Shown here in pieces: positions 1 to 8,626 of a stretch of DNA of 64,000 bases (within the stretch, counting starts at the first letter, position 1; every line of letters begins with the position of its first letter). The notes below the pieces were generated by a model that saw nothing but the letters and a program-made list of their open reading frames with translations, had not been told where the DNA came from and did no database searches. Position numbers and translations under genes: made by a program. The DNA is from a virus, in the IMG/VR virus record IMGVR_UViG_3300044960_000921, positions 62,001 to 126,000 of that record. One strand, written 5' to 3'.

Positions 1-1
1 G

Positions 2-331
2 ATGTTTTCCGACCTGCGGGTCTTCACCTTCTCCAACAGCCTGGTCGAGGTGCCGGGACGGCGTGGGTTTGCCCTTCGGGATGCGATCACTGGTGCTCAG
101 CCGCACGGCGGGACGGAACTGGGTAAGGCGGTCCGCTCGCTGCCGGCTCGGGATCGGCTGATCGTCATCACCGACGAGCAGAGCCACGACCCGGTACCGC
201 AGATGAAGGGCTACCTGATCAACGTCGCGAGCAACAAGAATGGCGTCGGCTACGGCCAGTGGGTCCACATCGACGGCTGGTCGAACAAGGTCCTCGACTA
301 CATCGTGAAGTTTGAATCTGCCAATGAGTAG
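2..331 (+). CDS. rsr: Ro60/Rsr (TROVE) RNA-binding protein, C-terminal part
   Basis: Partial gene entering from the left edge; about 109 codons are visible, ending at TAG 329-331. The segment matches the von Willebrand A half of bacterial Ro60: a beta strand DLRVFTFSN, the HGGTELGKAV loop supplying the MIDAS threonine, and the VITDEQSHD strand supplying the MIDAS aspartate. Ro60 is a ring protein that binds misfolded RNA and Y RNA and works with exonucleases in RNA quality control. The next gene, rtcB, starts inside this one, so the two are probably translationally coupled. The HEAT-like ring, any Y RNA and the promoter lie outside the window. Family assignment is firm for the visible part; completeness cannot be judged. 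Confidence 0.85.
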   Translation: MFSDLRVFTFSNSLVEVPGRRGFALRDAITGAQPHGGTELGKAVRSLPARDRLIVITDEQSHDPVPQMKGYLINVASNKNGVGYGQWVHIDGWSNKVLDYIVKFESANE

Positions 332-1565
332 GCAGTTCCTCGGCAAGGAAGCCGTTCCGATCTACGGCTGGACCGAAGGCGTACCTCTCGACCAGAAAGC
401 CGTCGACCAGCTCCGCAACGTCGCCCGGATGCCCTTCATCCATCACCATGTCGCGGTCATGCCTGACGTCCACTGGGGCATGGGGGCCACCGTCGGCTCG
501 GTCATCCCCACAGTCGGGGCGATCATTCCGGCGGCTGTGGGCGTGGATATCGGTTGCGGCATGATGGCCGTTCGGACCGGACTTCGGGCTGAGGACCTGC
601 CCGACAACCTGTTCGAGATCCGCTCCGACATCGAGGCGGCGGTGCCGCACGGTCGCACCGACAACGGCGGGGCGAGCGATCGTGGGGCTTGGGGCGATCT
701 GCCGGACGAATCCGCGTGGGCGTTCAAGAGTGATGCCTTCGGGCCGTCGCTTCAGGAACGCCTCGAAGCCATCGTCGCCAAGCACCCCGACCTGGCCCGG
801 TCCGCAACACGCGCTCCGCACCACCTCGGCACGCTCGGCACCGGAAACCACTTCATCGAGCTGTGCCTCGACACCGACGGGGCTATCTGGGTGATGCTCC
901 ACTCCGGCAGTCGGGGCATCGGGAACAAGTTCGGCATTTACTTCATCGAGCGGGCCAAGGCGGAGATGCGCCGCTGGTTCGTCAACCTGCCGGACGCCGA
1001 CCTGGCCTACATTCCGGAAGGGTCAGACCTTTTCGACGACTACGTCGAGGCCCTGACCTGGGCGCAGGACTTCGCCCGGGCGAACCGCGAGGTGATGATG
1101 CGGGCGGTGCTCAGGGTGCTGGAGCGGCACTTCCCCGGCCGGGTCGGCCGCCCGGACGAGGTTGCGGTGAACTGCCACCACAACTACGTGGCCCGCGAGC
1201 AGCACTATGGCAAGAACGTCTGGCTCACCCGCAAGGGGGCCGTCCGTGCCCGCCAAGGCGATCTGGGGATCATCCCCGGCTCGATGGGTGCCCGGTCGTT
1301 CATCGTGCGGGGCAAGGGCAACCAGGAATCATTCTGCAGCTGCTCGCACGGCGCCGGACGGGTGATGAGCCGGGGCGAGGCCAGCAAACGCGTCAGCCTC
1401 GAAGACCACGCAAAGGCGACTGCTGGTGTCGAGTGCCGAAAGGACGAAGGGGTCCTGGACGAGAGCCCGGCGGCCTACAAGCCGATCGATGCGGTCATGG
1501 CGGCGCAGCAGGATCTGGTGGAAATCGCTTATGAGCTGAAGCAGGTGCTATGCGTGAAGGGATGA
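324..1565 (+). CDS. rtcB: RtcB-family RNA-splicing ligase
   Basis: A 413-residue RtcB, close to the usual length. It joins RNA 3'-phosphate or 2',3'-cyclic phosphate ends to 5'-OH ends using GTP and Mn2+. Metal-binding Asp75 and Cys78 lie in VDIGCGM, and the guanylated histidine is about residue 342 in CSHGAGRVMSR. HHHVAVMPDVHWG and the SMGARSF/GKGN motifs are also present. I chose ATG 324 because it overlaps the Ro60 stop; an upstream TTG at 312 is possible. It sits between Ro60 and a (p)ppGpp hydrolase, with overlapping junctions, so this is an RNA repair/stress operon. No key residue is missing, so it is probably active. Confidence 0.95.
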   Translation: MSRQFLGKEAVPIYGWTEGVPLDQKAVDQLRNVARMPFIHHHVAVMPDVHWGMGATVGSVIPTVGAIIPAAVGVDIGCGMMAVRTGLRAEDLPDNLFEIRSDIEAAVPHGRTDNGGASDRGAWGDLPDESAWAFKSDAFGPSLQERLEAIVAKHPDLARSATRAPHHLGTLGTGNHFIELCLDTDGAIWVMLHSGSRGIGNKFGIYFIERAKAEMRRWFVNLPDADLAYIPEGSDLFDDYVEALTWAQDFARANREVMMRAVLRVLERHFPGRVGRPDEVAVNCHHNYVAREQHYGKNVWLTRKGAVRARQGDLGIIPGSMGARSFIVRGKGNQESFCSCSHGAGRVMSRGEASKRVSLEDHAKATAGVECRKDEGVLDESPAAYKPIDAVMAAQQDLVEIAYELKQVLCVKG

Positions 1566-2107
1566 CAGACCTGCCGACTCTGGCCCTCGGCTTCGCCAAG
1601 TGTGCCCATCGGCAGCAGAAGCGGAAATACACCGGCGAGCCGTATGCCAACCACTGCCGGAACGTCGCCTCCATCGTTGCCGAGTACATCAGTTACCCTG
1701 CCGTGATCGCTGCCGCCGCTCTGCACGACGTGCTGGAGGACACAGAAGTGACGCCGGCCGAGCTTCAGGACGTCTTCGGCGAAAGGGTGACTCTGCTCGT
1801 GATCGAGGTGACCGATGTGTCCCGGCTTGAGGATGGGAGCCGCGAGGTGAGGAAGCGGCTGGATAGGGAACATCTGGCCCGATCGTCGCCGGACGGCGCT
1901 ACGATCAAGCTGGCCGACCTGATCGACAACACGGGGTCCATCGTGGAGCACGATAAGGCTTTTGCCAAGGCCTATTTGCGCGAGAAAGAAGCGCTACTCG
2001 GAGTGCTTAAACACGGTAATACCGAGCTTTGGGAACGTGCCTACTCAACGCTGCAAGCAGCGCAATTGAAGCTCATCCACGCGAGTTTGGAGCGGGGGAA
2101 GGCATGA
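1562..2107 (+). CDS. MESH1/SpoT-like HD-domain (p)ppGpp hydrolase
   Basis: A stand-alone HD phosphohydrolase of 181 residues, the size of a small alarmone hydrolase. The order matches the SpoT/MESH1 hydrolase fold: AHRQQKRKYTGEPYANH near residues 15-31 with His31, HDVLEDT at 55-61 (His55-Asp56, Glu59-Asp60) and KLADLIDN near 120. Such enzymes remove the 3'-pyrophosphate of (p)ppGpp; no synthetase domain is present. ATG 1562 overlaps the rtcB stop (ATGA); an in-frame ATG at 1550 is the alternative. Within this operon it could blunt the host stringent response, which is inference. NADPH phosphatase activity, known for MESH1, is another possibility. Confidence 0.82.
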   Translation: MTDLPTLALGFAKCAHRQQKRKYTGEPYANHCRNVASIVAEYISYPAVIAAAALHDVLEDTEVTPAELQDVFGERVTLLVIEVTDVSRLEDGSREVRKRLDREHLARSSPDGATIKLADLIDNTGSIVEHDKAFAKAYLREKEALLGVLKHGNTELWERAYSTLQAAQLKLIHASLERGKA

Positions 2108-2325
2108 CCCCTGTTGAGCTGCGGGCGATCTGCAACGTCCTGAACGACGATCGAAACACGGGAGGACAGACCAGGCTCGCCCGTCTGCTCGGCTGTGACC
2201 CGTCGACGATTCGGCGTAAACTGTCTGGGAAGTCGAAGATCAGCCGGGCGGATGAGCTGGCCATCACCAAGGTGGTCGAGAGCTTGGCTGTTGGACGAGC
2301 GAGACGACGCCGATCTCGTATCTGA
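2104..2325 (+). CDS. small helix-turn-helix DNA-binding protein
   Basis: A 73-residue protein starting at ATG 2104, which overlaps the previous stop (ATGA). The middle contains a clear HTH: QTRLARLLGCDPSTIRRKLSGK is the Cro/XRE-like pattern of two helices and a turn. The C-terminus is Arg-rich (GRARRRRSRI), giving extra DNA or RNA affinity. It lies in the Ro60-RtcB-hydrolase operon and is a candidate local regulator. No operator can be assigned. The HTH is plain; the role is inferred. Confidence 0.7.
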   Translation: MTPVELRAICNVLNDDRNTGGQTRLARLLGCDPSTIRRKLSGKSKISRADELAITKVVESLAVGRARRRRSRI

Positions 2326-2334
2326 GGTGGGCCG

Positions 2335-2904
2335 GTGCGCGAGAAGTACCTCGGCGACTCCTTCGATTTGGTGAAGCGGTTCTGGGCCGACTCGCTTTCG
2401 GTGATCGCCCCGTTAATGGCTCACGACCGCTTTATTCCAAAGGATCTCCGTGCAAGGTACTCCCTGCTGATTTCGATGCCGATCTACGATCCCGCGTCAC
2501 CACCAGCCGCACGCTTCGGCCTGCTGCTCGATCCCCACACCGGGATACCTGTCCCCGAGCACAAGATGATCGAAGCGACAATCGAGCACGCCCCACTCGC
2601 CTTCATCGTGAGAGAGCTCAGGCGGCTTCGACCAGCCTACATGGTCTGCTTTGACCAAGGGAACGACTGGCGTCACGAGCTTGATGCCGAAGCCCAACGG
2701 GAATCGAAGCGGGCGTACTTGAGCACGCAGGGAATTCCCTCGTTTTACTATCGCTCCCACGCTCCATTCCTCTTCCTGGCCAACACCGAACCGGAACTCC
2801 GGACGGTTCGCGAGCGACTGATCGCCGTGGGCATCCCGGAGTCGACATCGGATGGCTGCCGACTCCAGGACATCCTCCCCGCAAGCCAGTCAGAACAGCC
2901 GTAG
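2335..2904 (+). CDS. conserved-looking protein of unknown function, 189 aa
   Basis: Starts at GTG 2335, nine bases after the HTH gene, and ends tail to tail with the methylase-helicase gene (15-bp overlap). I do not recognise a family. Visible features are the N-terminal REKYLGDSFDLVKRFWAD, a central RFGLLLDPHTGIP segment, PAYMVCFDQGNDWRHELD, a basic helix EAQRESKRAYL and SFYYRSHAPFLF. There is no signal peptide or membrane segment and the composition is that of a soluble folded protein. As last gene of the RNA-repair/alarmone operon it may share that role, but nothing in the sequence shows a reaction. Confidence 0.6.
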   Translation: MREKYLGDSFDLVKRFWADSLSVIAPLMAHDRFIPKDLRARYSLLISMPIYDPASPPAARFGLLLDPHTGIPVPEHKMIEATIEHAPLAFIVRELRRLRPAYMVCFDQGNDWRHELDAEAQRESKRAYLSTQGIPSFYYRSHAPFLFLANTEPELRTVRERLIAVGIPESTSDGCRLQDILPASQSEQP

Positions 2905-5900
2905 CTGCTCCGCCTTTGCCTGACGGCGGTTCTCAACCGCCTTCGCATGGCCATTCACGGGTTTTGACAGGTCCGGCATCAGTATCACCGTCGCGGTCGG
3001 GGCTGCCGGCGACTCCTCAGGCTTCTCCTCGATCGTCGTGCTGGTTGCCGTGAGCCCTGTGGTTTCCTCTGCCTTCGCCGCCAACTGCTCGCCCAGCTTC
3101 GAGCGAATCCTCGCCGTGACCGGCCTTTCAGCCCGCGCGGCCTTCCTGATCGCCCGCTCCGGCGCGGATTCTACGGTGTTGGCCTCCCTCAACGTCTTAA
3201 TCTTCTCGGCCAGTTCCGCGACGGTCGGCCCCTCGGGCTTCGGCTCCTGCTGAGCCTTCTCCGAGAGCCCCTCCTTGAGCTGGTCACGCAGGTCGGCCAG
3301 CCGGGCCATGAACTCGCTGTGGGCGAACGGCTTGCCCAGGCGGGCCTCGTAGTCCTTGAGCTGCCCCTGTTTCACGCCGATCTCCGCCCGGTGGCTCCGG
3401 CACTCGTAGTCGTAGCTGTTCGCCAGTCGCTCCAAGGCGTTGAGCACGGCACGTGGGCCGGGGTTATCGCGCATGAGCGTCTCGCGCCGGCGGGTCGCCC
3501 CGTCCAGCACGACCTCCGTCCCGCCCAGCGGGTGCAGGATCAGGCTGGCTTCCAGTCCGCGGTATCTCCCCAGCGGCGTGCGGTAGGTTTCGCTCACCTT
3601 CTCCGGCATGCGCTTCATGCGCTCGGCGATTGCCTCCTGTGAGGGGATGAAATCGTTCGCCGCGAGCGTCGCCATATCGGCCGTCAGCCCGTCCAGCCGC
3701 TTCTCCAGCCGCCGGATGTCGTCGGGGAGGTCGCGGAGGTTCCGCTTCGCCAGATACTGCTCGTCCAGGTGGTTCTTCCGCAGGATGGCCAGCCGCTGCA
3801 GCTCTGCATCGGCCTCGGCCAGCGTCAGCACGGCGGGGTTACCGGACGCGATGGCCTTCACCTCGGCGTAGCTGAGTTCCTGTCCGCCGATATCCTCGGC
3901 CTTACGGACAGCGCAGTCGCCGCTCATCACCTGGGCGATGAATCGGGCCTTGGTCTCCAGCGCTTGCCACATGTAGGCGTCGAACGAGCCCTCGGTGACG
4001 TAGCGGAAGATCGCCACCTCGGCGTTCTCGTTACCCTGACGGAGGATTCGGCCGTCGCGCTGCTCGACCTCGGCGGGCTTCCATGGGGCGTCGAGGTGGT
4101 GCATGGCCACCAGCCGCTTCTGGACGTTGGTGCCCGTGCCCATCTTGGACGTACTGCCCAGCAGGACGCGCACCGTCCCTTGGCGCACCTTCTCGAACAG
4201 CGCCTGCTTCTTGGCGTCGGTGTCGGCATCGCCCATGACGGCGATCTGGCTGCGGGGGAGGCCGTGGTCGGCCAGTTTCTCCACGATTTCGTCATAAACC
4301 GAGAACGGATTCGGGTGGACGCCCATGTCGCAGAAGATCATCTGCGTGCCGCGCTTCGCCTCGGTCTGCCTCCATATCCGGACGACGTTGCCGACCAGGG
4401 CGTTGATCTTTGAGCCGGGGAAGTCGCCCCCGGCGCCGAGCATCCGCCCGTCGAGGGCCAGCTTGCGGCCGTCCGTGGTGATCGCCAGCGCGTTGTCCTC
4501 GCGGGGGTCCACCTTCTCGTTGCGGATGCGGTCATACCGCTTGATGAGCCCGGCTTGTAGTTCCCTCTGGTCATCCGACATCGGGCAGGCCACCGTCTGG
4601 GGCTTGCCGCCCTCCAGCTTCGGTCTGGGCAGGTCGAGCATCTCCGCCGTCTGCACGTCGGCGAAGGCCCGGAACATCTGGACCAGCTCGGGCAGGTTCA
4701 CGAACTTGGCGAAGCGGCTGCGAGGCCGCAGGCTGGCGCCGTCTGGCGAGATCTCCATGGAGTCGACCACCTCGCCGAAGGTGGCCGCCCAGGCGTCGAA
4801 GTGCTCGATGCCACGTGAGCGCAGCCCCTCGGGGTCGAGGAACCGCTGCATCGTGTACATCTCGACCATCGTGTTGCTGATAGGGGTGCCCGTGGCGAAG
4901 GTGACCCCGTGGCCGGGATGCTTCTCGTCCAGAAAGCGGGCTTTCATGAAAAGGTCGAACGCCCGCTCGCTGCCGCCGGTCTGGATGCCTGCCACACGCT
5001 CCATCTTCGTGGGAGTCTCGAGGTTCTTGAAGTAGTGCGCCTCGTCGACGAAGAGGTGGTCGACGCCCAGTTCGTCGAAGACCAGCCCGTCGTCCTTCTT
5101 GTCCTCGGCCAGCAGGTGCTTCAGCCGCTCCTCCCGGTTCGCCTTCTGCTTCTCCAGCGTCTTGATGATGTTGCGGCCGTGAGAGGCCTTGTCGACCAAC
5201 AGGGCCTCGTATTCTGCGATCTGTTCGCGCAGGAACCGCTCCTGGTATTCGCGGCTCATGCCTATACGCTCGAAGCTCGAATGCGTCGTGATGACGGCGT
5301 CCCAGTCGCCGGTGGCGATCTTGGCGGTCAGGAACTTGCGGCGTTCCTTCGTGAAGTCGTCTTTCGTGGCGATCAGCAGCTTGGCGTTCGGGTAGAGCTG
5401 CATGAACTCGCGGCCGAACTGCTCCAGCATGTGGTTCGGCACCACGATCATGGGCTTCTTGACCAGCCCGGCCTGCCGCATCTTCATCGCGGCCGCGGCC
5501 ATCTCGAAGGTCTTCCCGGCCCCGACGCAATGCGCCAGCAGCGTGTTCCCGGCCGTCATGCACCGCCAGACCGCGTCCTTCTGGTGCGGGTTCAGCGAAA
5601 TGGCCCGGCTCATCCCCGGGAAGTCTAGGTGCGACCCGTCAAAGAGTCGGGGACGAAGATTGTTGTAGGTGTCGTTGTACATCCGGACGAGCCGCTCGGT
5701 GCGGTCGGGGTCGGAGAAGACCCACGCCTTGAACCGCTCCTTGATGAGCTTCTGCTTCTCCTTGGCGGCCTGGGTTTCTGTCGGGTTCAGGACCCTCTCG
5801 TCGCCGTTGACGCCCCGGATCGTGTCGTAGATGACCGGGGATTTCAGGTTCAGGGCCTGGGCGAGCAGCTCCGTGCCGTTGATCCGGCCCGTCCCGAAGT

Positions 5901-7953
5901 CGGCGGTCGCCGCGACCGACTGGATGGCCCGGTAGTCGGGCTCCAGGCTCCAGACGGCATCCTTCTTCAGATGGCCGACGTTGAACGAGCCGCCGAAGAG
6001 CTCCTCCGCGAACGCCTTGATGTCCTTCTCGGGAATCCACGGAGCGCCAAGGTTCGCGTCGATGTCGCCGGGGAGGACGTCCTCCGGCTGGACTGATCGC
6101 AGGGCCACGGCGTTGCGGGCATACTCCGGCCCGGCCTTCTCGGCGGCGGCCAGCTTCGCGCGGACGTTGCCGGAGAGGTAGTCGTCGGCAACTTCGAACT
6201 TCCTGGTCTCCGGGTTTTCGAAGATCAGATCGCCCAGCTCGGCGATGATGAGTTGTACGGGCTTTCCGTACAACTGAGCGATGTACGGCAGGTCGACACA
6301 CCCGTGGTCATTCAGCGAGACCAGCAGGCCCTCCTCGGCGGAAGTTACGCGGGTGACGGGCGGCTTGGGCCCGACCACGTCCTTCTTCATGATGGCGGCC
6401 TTCTCCGCCCGGCCGGTGGCCTCGTCGTACTCTTCCAGCGACATGACCAGCATGGCGTCCGGGTCTTCCCGGAACTTGACCAGGTTGGGCATCCGGCGGA
6501 TGGTGCCGGTCCTGGTCTCCGTGAACGTGGTCTTGTTGACCGGGCCGTAGGCGGCGACGAAGCGGTCATAGGCCCGGTTCAGGTCGCGGCGGGCCTCCTG
6601 GCGGTTCGCCTCGGGCCAGCCCTCGTTCTGGGATTGGAGAACGCGGCGGGCGAGGTCGCGGAGCTCGATCAGCGAGCCGATCTTGCGGCCCTGGGGCGTG
6701 CCATTGGCCTTAAGCAGGACGCCGCAATAGGTGACGGGCTCTGCGTTTCCGTTCTCGACCTGGCGGATAACCCGCTCGTCGTCGATGAACAGGCTGCCTT
6801 CGGTGATGTGCCGGAGCGGCGGGGGCGGGACGAAAGGAGGCGTTTCAGGTTTGCGACCGAGATTAATGTCGGCCACAGCGGGCGGCGGATTAGGCCGCTC
6901 CGCCTCGGACTGCTTCACCTGCGGCAGCCGGGCGACGGCCTCCCTGAGCTGGGTGGCCAGGTCGCCGTTGCTGATCACGCTGAAGCCCACGGCGCCGTGG
7001 AGCAGGTGCTCCCGGCTCCAGTCGCCCAGCACCATCTCGTGGTGGTTCAGGAAGTAACGGTTGACCGGCAGGTCGGCCCCCGCGATGCCGATCTCGGAGG
7101 TCTCCAGCCATTCGGGGTCGGCGTGGTTCGGCGCCTGCCCGGGGGCCCGTTTCCGCAAGAAGAGGATGTCGGTGGTGACCGCCGTGCCCTCCCGCTTGAA
7201 CGCGTCGTTGGGCAGGCGGATGGCCCCGAGGAAGTCGGCCTGGCTGGCGAGCAGCTCGCGGACGGCCGCGTTCTGCTTGTCGAGCGTGAAATGGCTGGTG
7301 ACCACGGCGAGGACGCCGCCCGGCTTCAGGCCCTCGACCGACTTGGCGATGCAGAAATCGTGGAGGGAGAGCTTCTGGCCGTGGAAGTCGAGATGGACGT
7401 TGGCGAAGGGCACGTTGCCGATCACCGCGTCGAGCGGGGGGAGCCGGGTATCGCGGAAGTTCTCGATGCGGATGTCGGCCTGCGGGTTGAGCGCGCGGGC
7501 GATGCGGCCGGTGAGGGAGTCAAGCTCCACGCCGATGAACCGCTGGCTCGCGGGGGCGAGGGCCATGAAATTGCCGGTGCCACATCCCGGTTCGAGGACC
7601 AGGGCGTTATCGGGGACTCCCAGACGCGAAAGGGCCTCGTGCATGGCCCGCATGACGACGGGGGAGGTGAAGAACTGGGAGAAGGTCGTCCGCTTGGCGG
7701 AGTCGTATTCCTCGGGGGTCAGGAGCCTCTGAAGCTCCTGGCCGATCTCCTGCCAGCCGTCCTTGAACCGGCCGGTGACCGGGTCGGGGAAGATGGAGAG
7801 GGCGACGGGGCCGAAGCCGCCGAAGCGGCAGAGGGCCTGCATCTCGTCGTCGGTCGGGGGGCGGTGCTCCCGCTCGATGGTCTTGAGGGCACGAATGGCG
7901 GCGAGGATGTCGCGGGCCTTGGCCTTCTCGCCGGTAGAGAGTGGATTGTCCAT
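2890..7953 (-). CDS. DarB-like N6-methylase / SNF2-type helicase fusion
   Basis: About 1687 residues. The N-terminal methyltransferase has SAM motif I VLEPGCGTGNF (about 119-129) and a weakened motif IV IGNVPF in place of NPPF (about 178-183). Then comes an SF2 helicase: Walker A HCVGAGKT (about 807), DEAH box FVDEAHYF (about 967), FATGTPISN, and motif VI EQRDGRILRQGN (about 1297), followed by a charged coiled-coil tail. This is the plan of phage P1 DarB and of large plasmid methylase-helicases that protect DNA from restriction. ATG 7953 has a perfect AAGGAGG site six bases upstream. The frame stays open to ATG 8244, adding 97 Pro/Ser-rich residues, but that ATG has no ribosome site. Confidence 0.85.
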   Translation of the reverse strand: MDNPLSTGEKAKARDILAAIRALKTIEREHRPPTDDEMQALCRFGGFGPVALSIFPDPVTGRFKDGWQEIGQELQRLLTPEEYDSAKRTTFSQFFTSPVVMRAMHEALSRLGVPDNALVLEPGCGTGNFMALAPASQRFIGVELDSLTGRIARALNPQADIRIENFRDTRLPPLDAVIGNVPFANVHLDFHGQKLSLHDFCIAKSVEGLKPGGVLAVVTSHFTLDKQNAAVRELLASQADFLGAIRLPNDAFKREGTAVTTDILFLRKRAPGQAPNHADPEWLETSEIGIAGADLPVNRYFLNHHEMVLGDWSREHLLHGAVGFSVISNGDLATQLREAVARLPQVKQSEAERPNPPPAVADINLGRKPETPPFVPPPPLRHITEGSLFIDDERVIRQVENGNAEPVTYCGVLLKANGTPQGRKIGSLIELRDLARRVLQSQNEGWPEANRQEARRDLNRAYDRFVAAYGPVNKTTFTETRTGTIRRMPNLVKFREDPDAMLVMSLEEYDEATGRAEKAAIMKKDVVGPKPPVTRVTSAEEGLLVSLNDHGCVDLPYIAQLYGKPVQLIIAELGDLIFENPETRKFEVADDYLSGNVRAKLAAAEKAGPEYARNAVALRSVQPEDVLPGDIDANLGAPWIPEKDIKAFAEELFGGSFNVGHLKKDAVWSLEPDYRAIQSVAATADFGTGRINGTELLAQALNLKSPVIYDTIRGVNGDERVLNPTETQAAKEKQKLIKERFKAWVFSDPDRTERLVRMYNDTYNNLRPRLFDGSHLDFPGMSRAISLNPHQKDAVWRCMTAGNTLLAHCVGAGKTFEMAAAAMKMRQAGLVKKPMIVVPNHMLEQFGREFMQLYPNAKLLIATKDDFTKERRKFLTAKIATGDWDAVITTHSSFERIGMSREYQERFLREQIAEYEALLVDKASHGRNIIKTLEKQKANREERLKHLLAEDKKDDGLVFDELGVDHLFVDEAHYFKNLETPTKMERVAGIQTGGSERAFDLFMKARFLDEKHPGHGVTFATGTPISNTMVEMYTMQRFLDPEGLRSRGIEHFDAWAATFGEVVDSMEISPDGASLRPRSRFAKFVNLPELVQMFRAFADVQTAEMLDLPRPKLEGGKPQTVACPMSDDQRELQAGLIKRYDRIRNEKVDPREDNALAITTDGRKLALDGRMLGAGGDFPGSKINALVGNVVRIWRQTEAKRGTQMIFCDMGVHPNPFSVYDEIVEKLADHGLPRSQIAVMGDADTDAKKQALFEKVRQGTVRVLLGSTSKMGTGTNVQKRLVAMHHLDAPWKPAEVEQRDGRILRQGNENAEVAIFRYVTEGSFDAYMWQALETKARFIAQVMSGDCAVRKAEDIGGQELSYAEVKAIASGNPAVLTLAEADAELQRLAILRKNHLDEQYLAKRNLRDLPDDIRRLEKRLDGLTADMATLAANDFIPSQEAIAERMKRMPEKVSETYRTPLGRYRGLEASLILHPLGGTEVVLDGATRRRETLMRDNPGPRAVLNALERLANSYDYECRSHRAEIGVKQGQLKDYEARLGKPFAHSEFMARLADLRDQLKEGLSEKAQQEPKPEGPTVAELAEKIKTLREANTVESAPERAIRKAARAERPVTARIRSKLGEQLAAKAEETTGLTATSTTIEEKPEESPAAPTATVILMPDLSKPVNGHAKAVENRRQAKAEQLRLF

Positions 7954-7974
7954 GGAACCTCCTTGGGACGTTGG

Positions 7975-7995
7975 AGGCCCCGCGAGCGGGGGCCT
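7975..7995 (-). promoter_or_regulatory. hairpin just upstream of the methylase-helicase ribosome site
   Basis: AGGCCCC and GGGGCCT form a 7-bp perfect stem around a 7-base loop, ending about 10 bases before the AAGGAGG site of the giant gene at 7953. If translation starts at 7953 this is a leader hairpin that could tune expression. If the long start at 8244 is used it is simply coding sequence. Confidence 0.4.
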
Positions 7996-8274
7996 GACGT
8001 CGGAGCGATCCACAGACGCCAGGGCGGACGGGTCAACGCCCGTAATGGGGTTGGGGGACCCGTTCGGGCTTGAGCCGGCCGACTGCGGCTGTACCTTCGC
8101 GGAGGAAGGACCCGGCGGGGAGGTATGGACGGTATGGGGAGGGGGTTCGGCGAAAGAGAGCGAGGCCTGGCCGCGAGCGGGCCGGACGCGCTCCACGAAG
8201 GAGGCCGGGCGATCTTTGGGGGGAAAGCGGCTGGCGAAGGACATTCAGGACGGGCGGCGGTGGTTGACGCAGCC

Positions 8275-8302
8275 AGTATGCCGGGAATGATGAAAATGGC
8301 AA
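8275..8302 (-). promoter_or_regulatory. possible sigma70-type promoter for the methylase-helicase
   Basis: Read on the minus strand, TTGCCA and CATACT are separated by 16 bases, upstream of both candidate starts of the giant gene. The match is weak. It would give a leader of about 24 bases to the 8244 start or about 315 bases to the 7953 start. Confidence 0.25.
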
Positions 8303-8313
8303 CCAGAAAGGAG

Positions 8314-8342
8314 TTGCGCTATTGCACTGGGGCGGATAGGGT
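8314..8342 (+). promoter_or_regulatory. possible promoter for tRNA-Gly and carbonic-anhydrase gene
   Basis: TTGCGC, 17 bases, TAGGGT on the plus strand, about 115 bases before the tRNA. It resembles two other plus-strand promoter candidates at 38724 and 50988. The stretch 8245-8455 otherwise shows no gene. Confidence 0.3.
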
Positions 8343-8455
8343 GAGCTTGCTGCGGCGGCGCCAATTGAGGTGCGAAGCTGTAGGTGAGCGGGTAGGCCCC
8401 TGGGAGCCGAACGAAGCGAGCCAGCCGGAATCAACCGGGAGCCGCAGCACTGATC

Positions 8456-8531
8456 GCGGGGTAAGTGCTGACGGTTGCACGCCAGCCTTCCAAGCTGGAG
8501 GAGCTCGGTTCGAATCCGGCACCCCGCTCCA
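8456..8531 (+). tRNA. tRNA-Gly (anticodon UCC)
   Basis: The 76-base cloverleaf includes an encoded CCA. The acceptor stem GCGGGGT pairs with ACCCCGC at 8521-8527, the discriminator is T, and CCA is 8529-8531. The D stem is GTGC/GCAC. The anticodon stem CCAGC/GCTGG (8482-8486, 8494-8498) encloses loop CTTCCAA with anticodon TCC at 8489-8491. The T loop is TTCGAAT; its stem has one C-C mismatch and one wobble. Phage tRNAs often supplement codon supply, and the 3' end of a tRNA can also be an attachment site, but no integrase is in view. Confidence 0.88.
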
Positions 8532-8626
8532 TCACCGATCCCATCTCGCGGTTTTCGTTGTGGCTGGCGCCCTTTCCGGCGAGTATGCTCGAACCCGCCA
8601 GATCCCCCAACCCACAGGATGCTGCC

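Noticed and set aside
6253-8073. 606-codon plus-strand ORF opposite the methylase-helicase
   Set aside because: It is the antisense shadow of a gene with clear domains; its translation is a low-complexity Gly/Val/Asp mixture without motifs.
7954-8244. 97-residue N-terminal extension of the methylase-helicase
   Set aside because: Open in frame, with GC-rich third positions at first, but ATG 8244 lacks a ribosome site while ATG 7953 has a perfect one. Kept as an alternative only.
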